Assembly: GCA_018333995.1 (NCBI GenBank)
Contig: JAGXSG010000007.1
Location: 93,428-157,427 of the forward strand
Origin: Clostridiales bacterium
GTDB lineage: Bacteria > Actinomycetota > Coriobacteriia > Anaerosomatales > SLCP01
Direction: 5' to 3'
Length of the DNA: 64,000 nt
A program made the position numbers and the translations under genes. This document shows, in pieces, positions 7,176 to 16,564 of the stretch. Position 1 is the first letter of the stretch; every line of letters starts with the position of its first letter. The notes below the pieces were generated by a model. That model had not been told where the DNA came from, ran no database searches, and saw only the letters and a program-made list of their open reading frames with translations.

Positions 7176-8855
7176 GTGACGTACACACGTGAGAGACTCG
7201 GCGAGATCCTCGTGAACTCGGGCCTCGTTTCGATGGAGGACATGAGCGCCGCGCTTGCCGAGCAGCTCAGACTTGGCGGGAAGCTTGGCCAGATCCTCGT
7301 CGACATGGGCGTGGCGAGCGAGGAACAGATCGCTGACACGCTCGCTCTTCAGAAAGGGTACGAGTACGTTGACCTCACCACGTACCGGGTAGACCGCTCG
7401 GCCGCGAGCCTCCTGCCCGCACGTGTTGCGCTCATGCGGCACGTTGTCCCCATCGAGTTGCGCGACGGCGCGCTCGTGCTCGCGATGGCGGACCCCCTCG
7501 ACATCGAGACCGCTGACGAGGTGGAGGTCCGGACAGGGTATCGCGTCGTTCCCGTCGTTGCGTCTCCATCCCACATCCGCTACGCGATAGAGAAGTACAT
7601 CTCGGCCGCAGACGCGTTCCAGGGCGTGGTGGACGCAGTCGAGGACGCCGAATCGGTGAGGGCCGAGGCGGACACGCAGGTCCTTGTTGGCGGGGAGGAC
7701 GTTCCGATCGTCCGTCTCGTCAACCAGCTTATACGAGAGGCGGTACTCGAGCGGGCGAGCGACATACACATCGAGCCAGGGATAAGCGGTGTTCGAGTCC
7801 GCTACCGGGTCGACGGTGTGCTCCACGAGGTCATGTCGCTCCCGCTGGCGGCGCGTGCGGGGATTACAAGCCGGATCAAGATCATGGCCGAGATGGACAT
7901 CGCGGAGCGTCGCCGGCCCCAAGACGGCAAGATCGCGCTCAGGATCGAAGAACGTCCGATCGACTTGCGTGTCGCAGGCGTTCCAACGCCCTTTGGTGAG
8001 AGTCTCGTCATACGCATACTCAACGCCGAGTTCTCGTTTCACTCCCTGACCGACCTCGGAATGAACACCACCCACCTCGAAACACTCTCTGACCTCCTCA
8101 CCCGTCCGTACGGTGCCCTCCTTGTCTCTGGTCCCACCGGTTCGGGCAAGTCCACGACGATGTACGCCGCGCTCCAGAAGCTCAACGACCCGTCGCGCAA
8201 GATCATCACGATCGAAGAACCGGTCGAGTACCAGATGACTGGCGTCACACAGATTGGCGTCAACACCAAGATCGGACTGACCTTCGCGAGCGGTCTTAGG
8301 ACGGTGCTGCGCTCCGATCCCGACATCGTGATGGTCGGTGAGATCAGGGATCCAGAGACAGCTGAGATCGCCATCCGGGCGGCGCTTACCGGGCACCTCG
8401 TCCTCTCGTCGATCCACACCAACGATGCGCCCTCGGCGCTGACGCGCCTTGTCGACATGGGCGTGCCCACTTACATCACCGGCTCGTCCCTTCTCGGCGT
8501 GATCGCTCAGCGACTCGCGCGTAAGCTTTGCGAGGCGTGCAAGCGCCCGGTGAAGCTCGATGCGGCGGAGATCGCGGCCGCCGGCTTTGACAAGCGGGAG
8601 GCCGCTGACCTCACTGTGTACGAACCGGTGGGCTGCGCACAGTGCGGGGACTCCGGATACCGCGGGCGAATGGGACTCTTCGAGGTCATGCACATCGATG
8701 AGAGCCTGACCCGGCTCTTCATGACGAATGCTCCCGCTGACCAGCTTCGGACTCTTGCGATAAAGAGGGGGATGGTCACGTTGCGCAGGGACGCGCTCGA
8801 CAAGGTTGCGGCCGGGCACACGAGTCTTGCTGAGGTAGCAAGGGTTGTGATGTGA
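7176..8855 (+). CDS. pilB: Type IV pilus assembly / type II secretion ATPase
   Basis: This hexameric ATPase powers pilus polymerisation at the inner face of the membrane. The 559-residue protein has an N-terminal MshEN/GspE-N domain (about 1-150), then the PilT-like core with Walker A GPTGSGKSTTMYAAL, Asp box EEPVEYQ, Walker B and SDPDIVMVGEIRDPETAEIA, and the His box LSSIHTNDAPSAL. The four-cysteine zinc site (CEACKRP, CAQCGDSGYRGRMGLFE) marks the GspE/PilB branch rather than PilT. No pilin, pilC or pilT gene is nearby. The stop overlaps deoB by 4 bases. Confidence 0.92.
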   Translation: MTYTRERLGEILVNSGLVSMEDMSAALAEQLRLGGKLGQILVDMGVASEEQIADTLALQKGYEYVDLTTYRVDRSAASLLPARVALMRHVVPIELRDGALVLAMADPLDIETADEVEVRTGYRVVPVVASPSHIRYAIEKYISAADAFQGVVDAVEDAESVRAEADTQVLVGGEDVPIVRLVNQLIREAVLERASDIHIEPGISGVRVRYRVDGVLHEVMSLPLAARAGITSRIKIMAEMDIAERRRPQDGKIALRIEERPIDLRVAGVPTPFGESLVIRILNAEFSFHSLTDLGMNTTHLETLSDLLTRPYGALLVSGPTGSGKSTTMYAALQKLNDPSRKIITIEEPVEYQMTGVTQIGVNTKIGLTFASGLRTVLRSDPDIVMVGEIRDPETAEIAIRAALTGHLVLSSIHTNDAPSALTRLVDMGVPTYITGSSLLGVIAQRLARKLCEACKRPVKLDAAEIAAAGFDKREAADLTVYEPVGCAQCGDSGYRGRMGLFEVMHIDESLTRLFMTNAPADQLRTLAIKRGMVTLRRDALDKVAAGHTSLAEVARVVM

Positions 8856-10072
8856 CAGTGCGAAGAGACCCGCGCGCGGTCGTGCTCGTGCTCGACAGCG
8901 TGGGCGTCGGCGCGTTGCCCGACGCTCACCTCTACGGAGATGAAGGCGCGAACACGCTTGCGAACACCGCTCGCGCGGCAGGCGGGCTCAACATGCCTAA
9001 CCTCGGCGCGATGGGGCTTGGCAACGTGACAGAGATTCTTGGCGTGCCGCGGCGTTCAAGGGCACTCGCGTCGTGGGGACGCAACGCTGAGGCGAGTGCG
9101 GGCAAAGACACCACCACGGGTCATTGGGAGATGATGGGACTCCACCTCACGCAGCCGTTTCCCACGTACCCGCAAGGTTTTCCAGTCGCGGTGATGGACG
9201 CCTTCACACGTGAGACCGGGGAAGGGTGGCTCGGCAACACTCCGGCCAGCGGGACGGCGATCATACAAGAGCTTGGCGATGAACACGTGAGGACAGGCAA
9301 GCCGATCGTCTACACATCGGCCGACTCAGTCTTCCAGATTGCCGCGCACGAGGATGTGATCAGCGTCGAGCGGCTCTACGAGATGTGTTCTATCGCTCGA
9401 GAAGCGGTGTGCGTGGGTGAACACGCGGTTGGACGCGTCATCGCACGACCCTTCATCGGGCCTGATCCGGCAGGCGCCTATGTGCGGACTCACCGCCGCC
9501 GGGACTTCGCGGTGGCGCCCTTCGAGCCCACCGTCCTCGATCGCCTCGCTGATAGAGGAATCGTGTCGTACGGGATCGGCAAGATAGGGGAGATCTTCGC
9601 GTGGCAGGGGATATGCGAAAGCCCTCATTCTGAGGACAACATGCACGGATTCGACAACCTCATCGAGCGCGTCGCGTCTCTCACCCCGGGTTTTGTCTTT
9701 GCCAACCTTGTTGACTTCGACATGATCTGGGGACACCGCAACGACGCCGAGGGCTACGCTCGCGGCCTCGAAGCGGTCGATGCAAGGATCCCCGAGCTCC
9801 TTGACGCGATGATCGACGGCGACCTGCTCATAATCACCGCCGATCACGGGTGTGACCCGACCATGCCGTCAACCGACCACAGCCGGGAGTACACTCCAGT
9901 TATCGCCAAGGTCAAGGGTGTCGATTCCGGTGTCGACCTAGGGGTGAGGTCGACGTTTTCCGACGTCGGTGAGACAGTGCTCGACTTTTACGGTCTTGCG
10001 GGCGCGTGCGGGCGCGGGAGATCGTTTCTCGCCGACGTGCTGCACGCGCCCGACACGAAAGGAGCATCGTGA
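8852..10072 (+). CDS. deoB: Phosphopentomutase
   Basis: This enzyme interconverts (deoxy)ribose 1- and 5-phosphates in nucleoside salvage. At 406 residues it is normal length. The alkaline-phosphatase-fold metal sites are visible: VLDSVGVGALPDA near the start, TTTGHWE with the catalytic threonine, and the C-terminal ITADHGCDPTMPSTDHSRE. The GTG start overlaps pilB, and the stop overlaps the next gene (pdp) by 4 bases, so the mutase and the phosphorylase that makes its substrate are translationally coupled. Confidence 0.95.
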   Translation: MTVRRDPRAVVLVLDSVGVGALPDAHLYGDEGANTLANTARAAGGLNMPNLGAMGLGNVTEILGVPRRSRALASWGRNAEASAGKDTTTGHWEMMGLHLTQPFPTYPQGFPVAVMDAFTRETGEGWLGNTPASGTAIIQELGDEHVRTGKPIVYTSADSVFQIAAHEDVISVERLYEMCSIAREAVCVGEHAVGRVIARPFIGPDPAGAYVRTHRRRDFAVAPFEPTVLDRLADRGIVSYGIGKIGEIFAWQGICESPHSEDNMHGFDNLIERVASLTPGFVFANLVDFDMIWGHRNDAEGYARGLEAVDARIPELLDAMIDGDLLIITADHGCDPTMPSTDHSREYTPVIAKVKGVDSGVDLGVRSTFSDVGETVLDFYGLAGACGRGRSFLADVLHAPDTKGAS

Positions 10073-11367
10073 CGTTCGAGCAGCTCATCGCATCAAAGCG
10101 TGACGGCGCGGAACACACTCCCGAGCAGATTGAGCGGATCGTCTCGGCGTTTGCGACAGGCCAGATGCCCGACTACCAGATGAGCGCGTGGCTAATGGCC
10201 GCGCTCTTGAACGGGCTTACCGCCGATGAGACCGTAGCGCTGACCGGTGCGATGGTGCGCTCGGGGCGCGTGGTCGACCTTTCGGAGATTCACGGTGTGA
10301 AGGTCGACAAGCACTCGACGGGGGGTGTGGCCGATACGACAACCCTGGTGGTCGCCCCGCTCGTCGCTGCTCTCGGCGTTCCTGTCGCCAAGATGAGCGG
10401 GCGCGGACTTGGGCACACGGGAGGTACCCTCGACAAACTCGAGGCGATACCCGGGATGCGTGTCGAACTTGACGCCGAGGAGTTCATCGAGCAGGTGCGT
10501 GAGGTTGGAATAGCCGTCATTGCTCAATCGCCCGACATCGACCCGGCCGACAAGAAGATGTACGCCCTCCGGGATGTCACCGCGACAGTGCCGTCCATCC
10601 CGCTTATCGTGGGCTCGATCATCTCTAAGAAGATAGCGGGTGGGGCCGATGCGATCCTTCTCGACGTGAAGGTCGGGTCGGGCGCCTTCATGAAGACGAT
10701 CAAAGACGCCGAGGCGCTCGCGGATGCGCTCGTGCGCACAGGAGAGGCACTTGGCAAGCAGGTACACTCGGTGATGACCGGGATGGATCAGCCGCTTGGC
10801 ACGGCGGTGGGTAACGCGCTTGAAGTCGCTGAAGCGATAAGGACGCTCAAAGGTGAGGGACCGCCGGACCTGACCGAGGTATGCCTTGCGTTGACGGGCA
10901 AGATGGCCCTGCTCGGCGGTGTGGCAGCCGATGAGCGCGAGGGACGCGCCATGGCCGAGCGCGCACTGCGATCCGGTGAAGGCGTTCGAGTGATGACGCG
11001 CTGGATTGCGGCTCAGGGCGGTGATCCCTACATCGTTGAGAACCCGGAACGCCTGCCTCGCGCATGGGTGACGCACGAGGTCCGCGCGACACGCGCCGGA
11101 TACGTGACAGCCACAAACGCCGAGGCGATCGGTCGTGCGGCGATGCTCGCGGGCGCAGGCCGGGCGACCCCCACGGACGTGATCGACCCGGCTGCGGGGC
11201 TCGTGCTTGAGCCACGCATCGGAGATGCGGTCGAGCGCGGCGAGCGTATCGCGACCGTACACGCCGCGACGGACGCTCGGTGCGCTGAGGCTGAAGCGAT
11301 GCTGCTCTCGGCGATCACCATCAGCGATGTGAGGACCGAGCCGCCACCGCTCTTTCTTAAGGGGTAG
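10069..11367 (+). CDS. pdp: Pyrimidine-nucleoside (thymidine) phosphorylase
   Basis: This enzyme splits thymidine or uridine with phosphate to base and sugar 1-phosphate, which DeoB then uses. The 432-residue protein carries the family signature around residues 80-120 (KVDKHSTGGVADT, then SGRGLGHTGGTLDKLE) and a glycine-rich C-terminal alpha/beta domain. The GTG at 10069 is chosen because AAAGGAG lies at 10058-10064 and the start overlaps the deoB stop. It could be specific for thymidine (deoA) or broad; the sequence does not decide. Confidence 0.93.
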   Translation: MTFEQLIASKRDGAEHTPEQIERIVSAFATGQMPDYQMSAWLMAALLNGLTADETVALTGAMVRSGRVVDLSEIHGVKVDKHSTGGVADTTTLVVAPLVAALGVPVAKMSGRGLGHTGGTLDKLEAIPGMRVELDAEEFIEQVREVGIAVIAQSPDIDPADKKMYALRDVTATVPSIPLIVGSIISKKIAGGADAILLDVKVGSGAFMKTIKDAEALADALVRTGEALGKQVHSVMTGMDQPLGTAVGNALEVAEAIRTLKGEGPPDLTEVCLALTGKMALLGGVAADEREGRAMAERALRSGEGVRVMTRWIAAQGGDPYIVENPERLPRAWVTHEVRATRAGYVTATNAEAIGRAAMLAGAGRATPTDVIDPAAGLVLEPRIGDAVERGERIATVHAATDARCAEAEAMLLSAITISDVRTEPPPLFLKG

Positions 11368-11377
11368 GAGCCGTACC

Positions 11378-14017
11378 GTGCAACTCGTGGTGGGACACGC
11401 AAACCCGGATTTCGACGCATACGCCGCGACGGTCGCGGCCGCGAAGCTCTTCCCGGGGTCTCGCGGCGTGTTTCTCGGCACCCAAAACGCCAACGTGCGT
11501 GCGTTTCACAACTTGCACGAGGACTTTCTCGACTTCGTCGATTTGCGCGGACTTGATCTCGGGGCGGTCGAGCGTCTCATCGTCGTCGACACGCGCGATC
11601 CCGCGCGGATTGGTGAGCTGGGGAAGGTAGCGCTCAGGCCAGGGGTAGATGTCATCGTCTACGACCATCATCCGCCCGCTGAAGGCGATCTTGAAGGGGT
11701 GGACGATCGCAGTCTTGAAGTTGGCGCCACGACTTCGATACTCGTGCACGAGATCCACCGGCAGGCCATAGCGCTTGCCCCACTGGAAGCTTCCTTACTG
11801 CTTCTCGGCATCCACGAGGACACCGGATCGCTCACCTACCCCAATGCCACGGCCTACGACGCGGAGGCCGTCGCCTATCTGATGGCCGCTGGCGCCGACA
11901 TGGAGGTGCTCAACCAGTTCCTCATGCGCACCCTCGACCCGCAGCAAAGCGCGCTGCTCGACCAGCTCACCGCTTCACTTCAGGTGTGGGATGTGAACGG
12001 TCAACGGATTGCGGTAGGCACCGCCCACGCCGAGGAGTACGTGGACTCGGCGAGCGTGCTCACTCACTACATCGTCGAAGACATGGGACACCGGGTGGCG
12101 ATCGCGATAGTGGGTATGGCCGAGCGCGTGCAGGTGGTGGCGCGCAGCAGGGTCCACGGGGTCGATGTTGGCGAGGTGATGGCTCGGATCGGCGGCGGCG
12201 GACATCCGCAGGCGGCCTCCGCGGCTATGCGCGACGTGCCGGTCGCCGAAGCGATTGAGCGGATCCGTGAGGCGCTGCACGCTTGCGTCAGACCTCCGCT
12301 GCGAGCCAAGGACATCGCTTCAAGCCCGGTAAGGTTCGTGCCTCCTGGCGCAACCATGGCCGAGGCGTTCGAGATCATGTCGCGGTGGGGACACGGCGGG
12401 TTGCCCGTGCTTGAGGATGCGACGATCGTTGGCATCGTCACTCGGAAGGACGTCGACAAGGCAGCGCGCCACAACCTCTCACACGCGCCTGTGCGCGGTT
12501 TCATGGCACGGGACATCGTGACAATCCATCCCGACGCTGATCTTGTCTCCATCGAGCGGCTCCTTGCGACCAAGGGCATCGGACGTCTGCCGGTTGTCGC
12601 TGACGGCGACATCATCGGTATCGTCACCCGCAAAGACCTTTTGCGCGCTGAGCATGGGGAGGAGTATCTCGACCGCCGGGTTCCGCAGGCTCGCGCCCGC
12701 TCGACGCAGCGCTTCCTGTCCTCAATCGAATCGTTGTTGCCCGAAGAGGCGACCGGTTCGCTGCGTGTCCTCGGCCGTCTGGGAGACGAGCGAGGTGTTC
12801 GCGTACACGCTGTAGGTGGGTTCGTCAGAGACATGTTGCTCGGCCGCCAAAACCTCGACATCGACGTAGTCGTCGAAGGCGATGGCGTCACCTTCGCGCA
12901 GGAGGCCGCGGCGCGTCTCGGTGCGCGGGTGAAAATACACCGGCGCTTCGGTACTGCGGTTGTCGTGGTGTCCAAGCGCCTGTACGTGGATGTGACGAGC
13001 GCTCGCACCGAGTACTACACGCGTCCCGGTGCGCTGCCAACGGTAGAGCGGTCCTCGCTCAGGCAAGACCTGTTCCGGCGCGACTTCACGGTAAACGCGA
13101 TCGCGGCGTGCGTGAACGCCGAGTGTTTCGGGGCCATCGCCGACCCGTTTGGCGGTTTGCGCGATCTGGAGCGCAAAACGCTGCGCGTATTACACTCGCT
13201 TTCCTTTGTCGAAGACCCCACACGCGTGCTGCGCGCGGCCCGCTTTGAGGAGCGCTTCGGATTCAAGATGGACGGAGCGACCGAGGAGCTCGCCCGTCGT
13301 ACGGTTGAGATGGGCGTGATCGATGAAGTCTCGGGCGCGCGGATCCGCGAGGAGATGCTTGACATCATCGATGAGGACTCTCCAGCAACCGTGTTCGTGC
13401 GCCTCGATGATCTCGGGGTACTCGGCGTGTTTGTGCCTGACGGGACCGAGAGTCACCGGGTGATCGACGGGTTGTACGCCACTGAGCGCGCGTATCGCGC
13501 GGTCGCTGACGCCTTCAGCAAGACGCCCCGCCGCCGTGTCGCGCTCGTCGCCTCGCTCGTCGCTGGCTGCGGACGTCAGAACGCAGAGCGATGGCTCAAG
13601 TACATGAGGTTCGGCCGAGAGTACGGCCTTCCCGCGCTTGAGCTTGCCGAGAGGGCCGACTTTCTTGGAAGGCGGCTCAAAGATCGCCGCAAGATGCGTG
13701 ACTCGCGACTCTACCGATTGCTCGAACCGGTCCCTGACGAAGCGCTCGTGTACCTGTGGGGCGTGGGAGGCACGCTGGCACGGGAGCGTATCGAGCGGTT
13801 TGTTCGCGTTTTGGCGCGGCTCAAGCCTGGCGTGAGTGGCGCGGATCTCATAGAGATGGGACTGCCGCCATCGGCGGTGTTCTCGGGTATACTCGCGCAA
13901 GCGCTCAACGCCCGGCTCGACGGAATCGTCGTTGGCAGGGACGACGAGCTTGCCCATCTGCGACGCCTTGTGTCCCGCGCGACCGAGAGACATGGTGTCC
14001 CGATCGCCGAGAAGTAG
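11378..14017 (+). CDS. DHH phosphoesterase-CBS-CBS-tRNA nucleotidyltransferase fusion
   Basis: This is an 879-residue multidomain protein. Residues 1-310 are a DHH/DHHA1 phosphoesterase (HANPDFDAYAA; YDHHPP; GGGGHPQAAS). Residues about 315-430 hold two CBS domains (GLPVLEDATIVGIVTRKDVD; GRLPVVADGDIIGIVTRKDL), which usually bind adenosine nucleotides. From about 460 it is a class II CCA-adding or poly(A) polymerase: GGFVRDMLLG, the catalytic LDIDVVVEGD, RRDFTVNAIA and DPTRVLRAARFEERFGF. It probably repairs or matures tRNA 3' ends, but may add only A. The two tRNA genes in this window already encode CCA. The GTG start follows pdp by 10 bases. Confidence 0.9.
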   Translation: MQLVVGHANPDFDAYAATVAAAKLFPGSRGVFLGTQNANVRAFHNLHEDFLDFVDLRGLDLGAVERLIVVDTRDPARIGELGKVALRPGVDVIVYDHHPPAEGDLEGVDDRSLEVGATTSILVHEIHRQAIALAPLEASLLLLGIHEDTGSLTYPNATAYDAEAVAYLMAAGADMEVLNQFLMRTLDPQQSALLDQLTASLQVWDVNGQRIAVGTAHAEEYVDSASVLTHYIVEDMGHRVAIAIVGMAERVQVVARSRVHGVDVGEVMARIGGGGHPQAASAAMRDVPVAEAIERIREALHACVRPPLRAKDIASSPVRFVPPGATMAEAFEIMSRWGHGGLPVLEDATIVGIVTRKDVDKAARHNLSHAPVRGFMARDIVTIHPDADLVSIERLLATKGIGRLPVVADGDIIGIVTRKDLLRAEHGEEYLDRRVPQARARSTQRFLSSIESLLPEEATGSLRVLGRLGDERGVRVHAVGGFVRDMLLGRQNLDIDVVVEGDGVTFAQEAAARLGARVKIHRRFGTAVVVVSKRLYVDVTSARTEYYTRPGALPTVERSSLRQDLFRRDFTVNAIAACVNAECFGAIADPFGGLRDLERKTLRVLHSLSFVEDPTRVLRAARFEERFGFKMDGATEELARRTVEMGVIDEVSGARIREEMLDIIDEDSPATVFVRLDDLGVLGVFVPDGTESHRVIDGLYATERAYRAVADAFSKTPRRRVALVASLVAGCGRQNAERWLKYMRFGREYGLPALELAERADFLGRRLKDRRKMRDSRLYRLLEPVPDEALVYLWGVGGTLARERIERFVRVLARLKPGVSGADLIEMGLPPSAVFSGILAQALNARLDGIVVGRDDELAHLRRLVSRATERHGVPIAEK

Positions 14018-14028
14018 GAGCCCTGTCA

Positions 14029-14661
14029 GTGGACCTTACCCAGATTGCCATTCGGTTTGCCGTGCTCGTGCCCGCCATCGTCATCCATGAGGTCGCTCAC
14101 GGGTGGATGGCGTACCTGCTTGGCGATTCGACCGCCAAGGACAAGGGACGTTTGAGCCTCAATCCCGTGCGTCACATCGACCCGTGGGGAACCCTGCTCC
14201 TTCCCCTAATCATGGTCGCTATCTTTGGGTTTGCGTTTGGATACGCCAAGCCGGTTCCCATCAACCCGAATCGGTTCAAGAACTACCGTCAAGGCTTGTT
14301 CCTGACTGGAATCGCCGGACCGGCATCGAACCTGATCATGGCCGCGATCGCGGGGATGCTCTTTCGCATGTCCGACGCCGGGATCGTGAGCTACGTCTTG
14401 CTCATGTTCGCGTTCATGAATCTCGCTCTCATGTTCTTCAACCTCATCCCGCTTCCGCCGCTCGACGGGTCGCGGGTGTTGCCTCTCTTTCTTTCGGATC
14501 GGGGAATGGACATCTACGACCAGGTCGAGCGCTACGGGTTCGTCATCCTCATAGCCGGCCTCTGGCTTCTTCCGGAGTTTCTCGGGTTCGATCCTCTCGG
14601 CTGGTATATGGGAGTAACCACCGTGCCGCTAACCGAGCTGTTCACGGGACTTAGTTTCTGA
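14029..14661 (+). CDS. Site-2 protease family (M50) zinc metalloprotease
   Basis: This intramembrane protease-like protein has 210 residues. The zinc motif is IHEVAHGW (HExxH) in the first helix, and the second ligand motif is NLIPLPPLDGSRVL in a later helix, with five to six hydrophobic segments in between. The GTG at 14029 is preceded by TAGGAG. It lies upstream of trpS-scpA-scpB, an arrangement common in Gram-positives. The substrate is unknown. The minimal fold without PDZ domain resembles the short SREBP/YwhC-type members. Confidence 0.9.
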   Translation: MDLTQIAIRFAVLVPAIVIHEVAHGWMAYLLGDSTAKDKGRLSLNPVRHIDPWGTLLLPLIMVAIFGFAFGYAKPVPINPNRFKNYRQGLFLTGIAGPASNLIMAAIAGMLFRMSDAGIVSYVLLMFAFMNLALMFFNLIPLPPLDGSRVLPLFLSDRGMDIYDQVERYGFVILIAGLWLLPEFLGFDPLGWYMGVTTVPLTELFTGLSF

Positions 14662-14699
14662 AAGCGGCTCGTAGCCGCCTCGCGCCGCGTCAACTGCGC

Positions 14700-14705
14700 T
14701 ACAAT
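14700..14705 (+). promoter_or_regulatory. Possible -10 box before trpS
   Basis: TACAAT lies 63 bases before the trpS start, in a 106-base gap that also holds a short hairpin (GCGGCT 14664-14669 against AGCCGC 14673-14678). No convincing -35 box is at the correct distance, so this is a weak call. Confidence 0.3.
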
Positions 14706-14767
14706 CCCAACGACGTGAGAGCGCGCCGTCACACGGTGCGGCCGCAAGCGAGAAGCGAGACGAACCG

Positions 14768-15769
14768 ATGACCAAGAAGCGCGTACTGACCGGGTACAGG
14801 CCGACGGGCAAACTCCACCTCGGCCACTGGTTTGGCAACCTGCAAAACATGCTCACGCTCCAAGACGACTACGACGCGTTTTACTTCATCGCCGATTGGC
14901 ACGCCCTGACGAGCGATTGGGCGGATACGACGCGTGTTCGCCGGTTCACTGAGGAGATGGTGCTCGATTGGTGCGCGGCCGGACTCGATCCGCAGCGCTG
15001 TACGATCTACCGTCAGTCCGACGTTCCCGAGGTAGCTGAGCTTACGCTTTACTTCTCGATGGTGACCCCCATGCCGTGGCTCGAGCGCGTTCCAAGCTAT
15101 AAGGAACAGCGCGAGCAGGTTACCGACAAGGATCTCGGCAACTTGGGCTTTTTCATGTATCCGCTCCTTCAAGCGGCAGACATCACGATCGTGCTTGCTG
15201 ATGTCGTGCCGGTTGGTGAAGACCAGCTACCGCATCTCGAGCTTACGCGCGAGGTGGTTCGGCGTTTCAACAACACCTACGGCGCCTACCTGGTCGAGCC
15301 TCAGGCGCTCATCGCCAAAGAAGGCGCGCGCGTTCCCGGTACCGACGGCAGGAAGATGAGCAAGTCATACGGCAACGCCATCTTCCTTTCTGACTCGGCA
15401 GAAGAGATCGAAAGCAAGGTGCGCGGGATGATCACCGATCCAGCGCGCAAGCTAAAAACCGATCCGGGCGATCCGGACATCTGTCCGCTCCATCAGATCC
15501 ACAAGCTCGTCTCGAGCGATCCGGCGGACATTGCCGAGTGGGACGCGTGCTGCCGTGCCGCGGAGTGCGGTTGCGTCGCACACAAGAAGAAGATGGCCGC
15601 CGATCTCATCGAGTATCTCGGCGAATTCAGGGCACGCCGCGCTGAGCTCGCGGCACGGCCCGGATTCGCGTGGGAAGTGCTTGAGGCAGGCGCCGCGAAG
15701 GCGCGTCCCGTGACACGCGAGGTTGTCGAGGCGTGCCGCCGTCTTGTTCGCATCGACGACGGCGCATAG
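14768..15769 (+). CDS. trpS: Tryptophanyl-tRNA synthetase
   Basis: This class I synthetase charges tRNA-Trp. The 333-residue protein has the HIGH-type motif in YRPTGKLHLGHWFGN, and the KMSKS loop is intact (DGRKMSKSYGNAIFL). The length matches bacterial TrpRS. ATG is at 14768. No T-box leader or tryptophan-rich leader peptide is visible upstream. It is followed closely by scpA. Confidence 0.96.
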   Translation: MTKKRVLTGYRPTGKLHLGHWFGNLQNMLTLQDDYDAFYFIADWHALTSDWADTTRVRRFTEEMVLDWCAAGLDPQRCTIYRQSDVPEVAELTLYFSMVTPMPWLERVPSYKEQREQVTDKDLGNLGFFMYPLLQAADITIVLADVVPVGEDQLPHLELTREVVRRFNNTYGAYLVEPQALIAKEGARVPGTDGRKMSKSYGNAIFLSDSAEEIESKVRGMITDPARKLKTDPGDPDICPLHQIHKLVSSDPADIAEWDACCRAAECGCVAHKKKMAADLIEYLGEFRARRAELAARPGFAWEVLEAGAAKARPVTREVVEACRRLVRIDDGA

Positions 15770-15778
15770 GGTTTTCTC

Positions 15779-16564
15779 GTGGGCTACCGGGTCAAGACTG
15801 ATGCGTTTGAGGGGCCGTTTGACCTGCTACTGCACCTCGTAAGCCGTCACAAGGTCGATGTGCGGACAATCTCGATCACTGAAGTTACCGGTCAGTACCT
15901 CGAGTACGTGGAGCGCTTCCGTGATCTCGACCTCGATGTGGCGAGCGACTTCCTCCTCATCGCCGCGACGCTTCTTGAGATCAAGGCGGCCGCTTTGCTC
16001 CCCGCCGAGGAACACTACGCGGGTGACGAGATCGATGACCTCTCACCTGAGGAAGCCCGCGAACTGCTTGTAGCGCGTCTGCTCGCATACAGGCAGTTCA
16101 AGAGTGTCGCCGCCGAGCTTGCCGCCCGTATGGAAGCGGAGGGTCGCACGCACCCGCGTCAGGCTGGTCTCGAAGATCGATTCCTCGGATTGATGCCGGA
16201 CTTCCTCGACGGCTTTACGCTTCGCGGGTTCGCGGTCATCTGTGCGGACCTGATCTACAAGCGCGAAGTGTTCCTCCTGCACGCGGAGCACGTCGCGGCC
16301 GCTCCCATTAGCCTCGAGCTGCACACGGAGAGCGTTTCGCGCACCCTCGCATCGAGGGGCTCGGCCCGTTTCACCGAGCTGCTCGGTGAGGGAGCTACAC
16401 CCGAGACCATCGTCGTAACCCTGCTGGCGATTCTCGAGCTCTACAAGCGCGGACGGGTGGACCTGCGTCAGGACCGCTTGTTCGACGACATCCTTGTCAT
16501 CGCATGCTTAGACGGCGTGGTCGCTTCGTCACCGCCGCACGCACGGACCCCGGAGGTGCCATGA
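15779..16564 (+). CDS. scpA: Segregation and condensation protein A
   Basis: This is the kleisin subunit of the SMC condensin complex, linking SMC heads and binding ScpB. The 261-residue protein starts FEGPFDLLLHLVSRHKVDV, the conserved N-terminal SMC-neck binding region, and the C-terminal winged helix includes VVTLLAILELYKRGRVDLRQ. The GTG start is 10 bases after trpS, and the end overlaps scpB by 4 bases. Confidence 0.95.
   Translation: MGYRVKTDAFEGPFDLLLHLVSRHKVDVRTISITEVTGQYLEYVERFRDLDLDVASDFLLIAATLLEIKAAALLPAEEHYAGDEIDDLSPEEARELLVARLLAYRQFKSVAAELAARMEAEGRTHPRQAGLEDRFLGLMPDFLDGFTLRGFAVICADLIYKREVFLLHAEHVAAAPISLELHTESVSRTLASRGSARFTELLGEGATPETIVVTLLAILELYKRGRVDLRQDRLFDDILVIACLDGVVASSPPHARTPEVP

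Noticed and set aside
6783..8819. Long minus-strand open frame of 678 codons opposite pilB
   Set aside because: It is an antisense shadow of GC-rich coding sequence with no conserved motif; pilB is certain on the + strand.
10330..10337. Another GCCGATAC 8-mer inside pdp
   Set aside because: It lies in coding sequence with no start nearby; one or two chance copies are expected in 64 kb.
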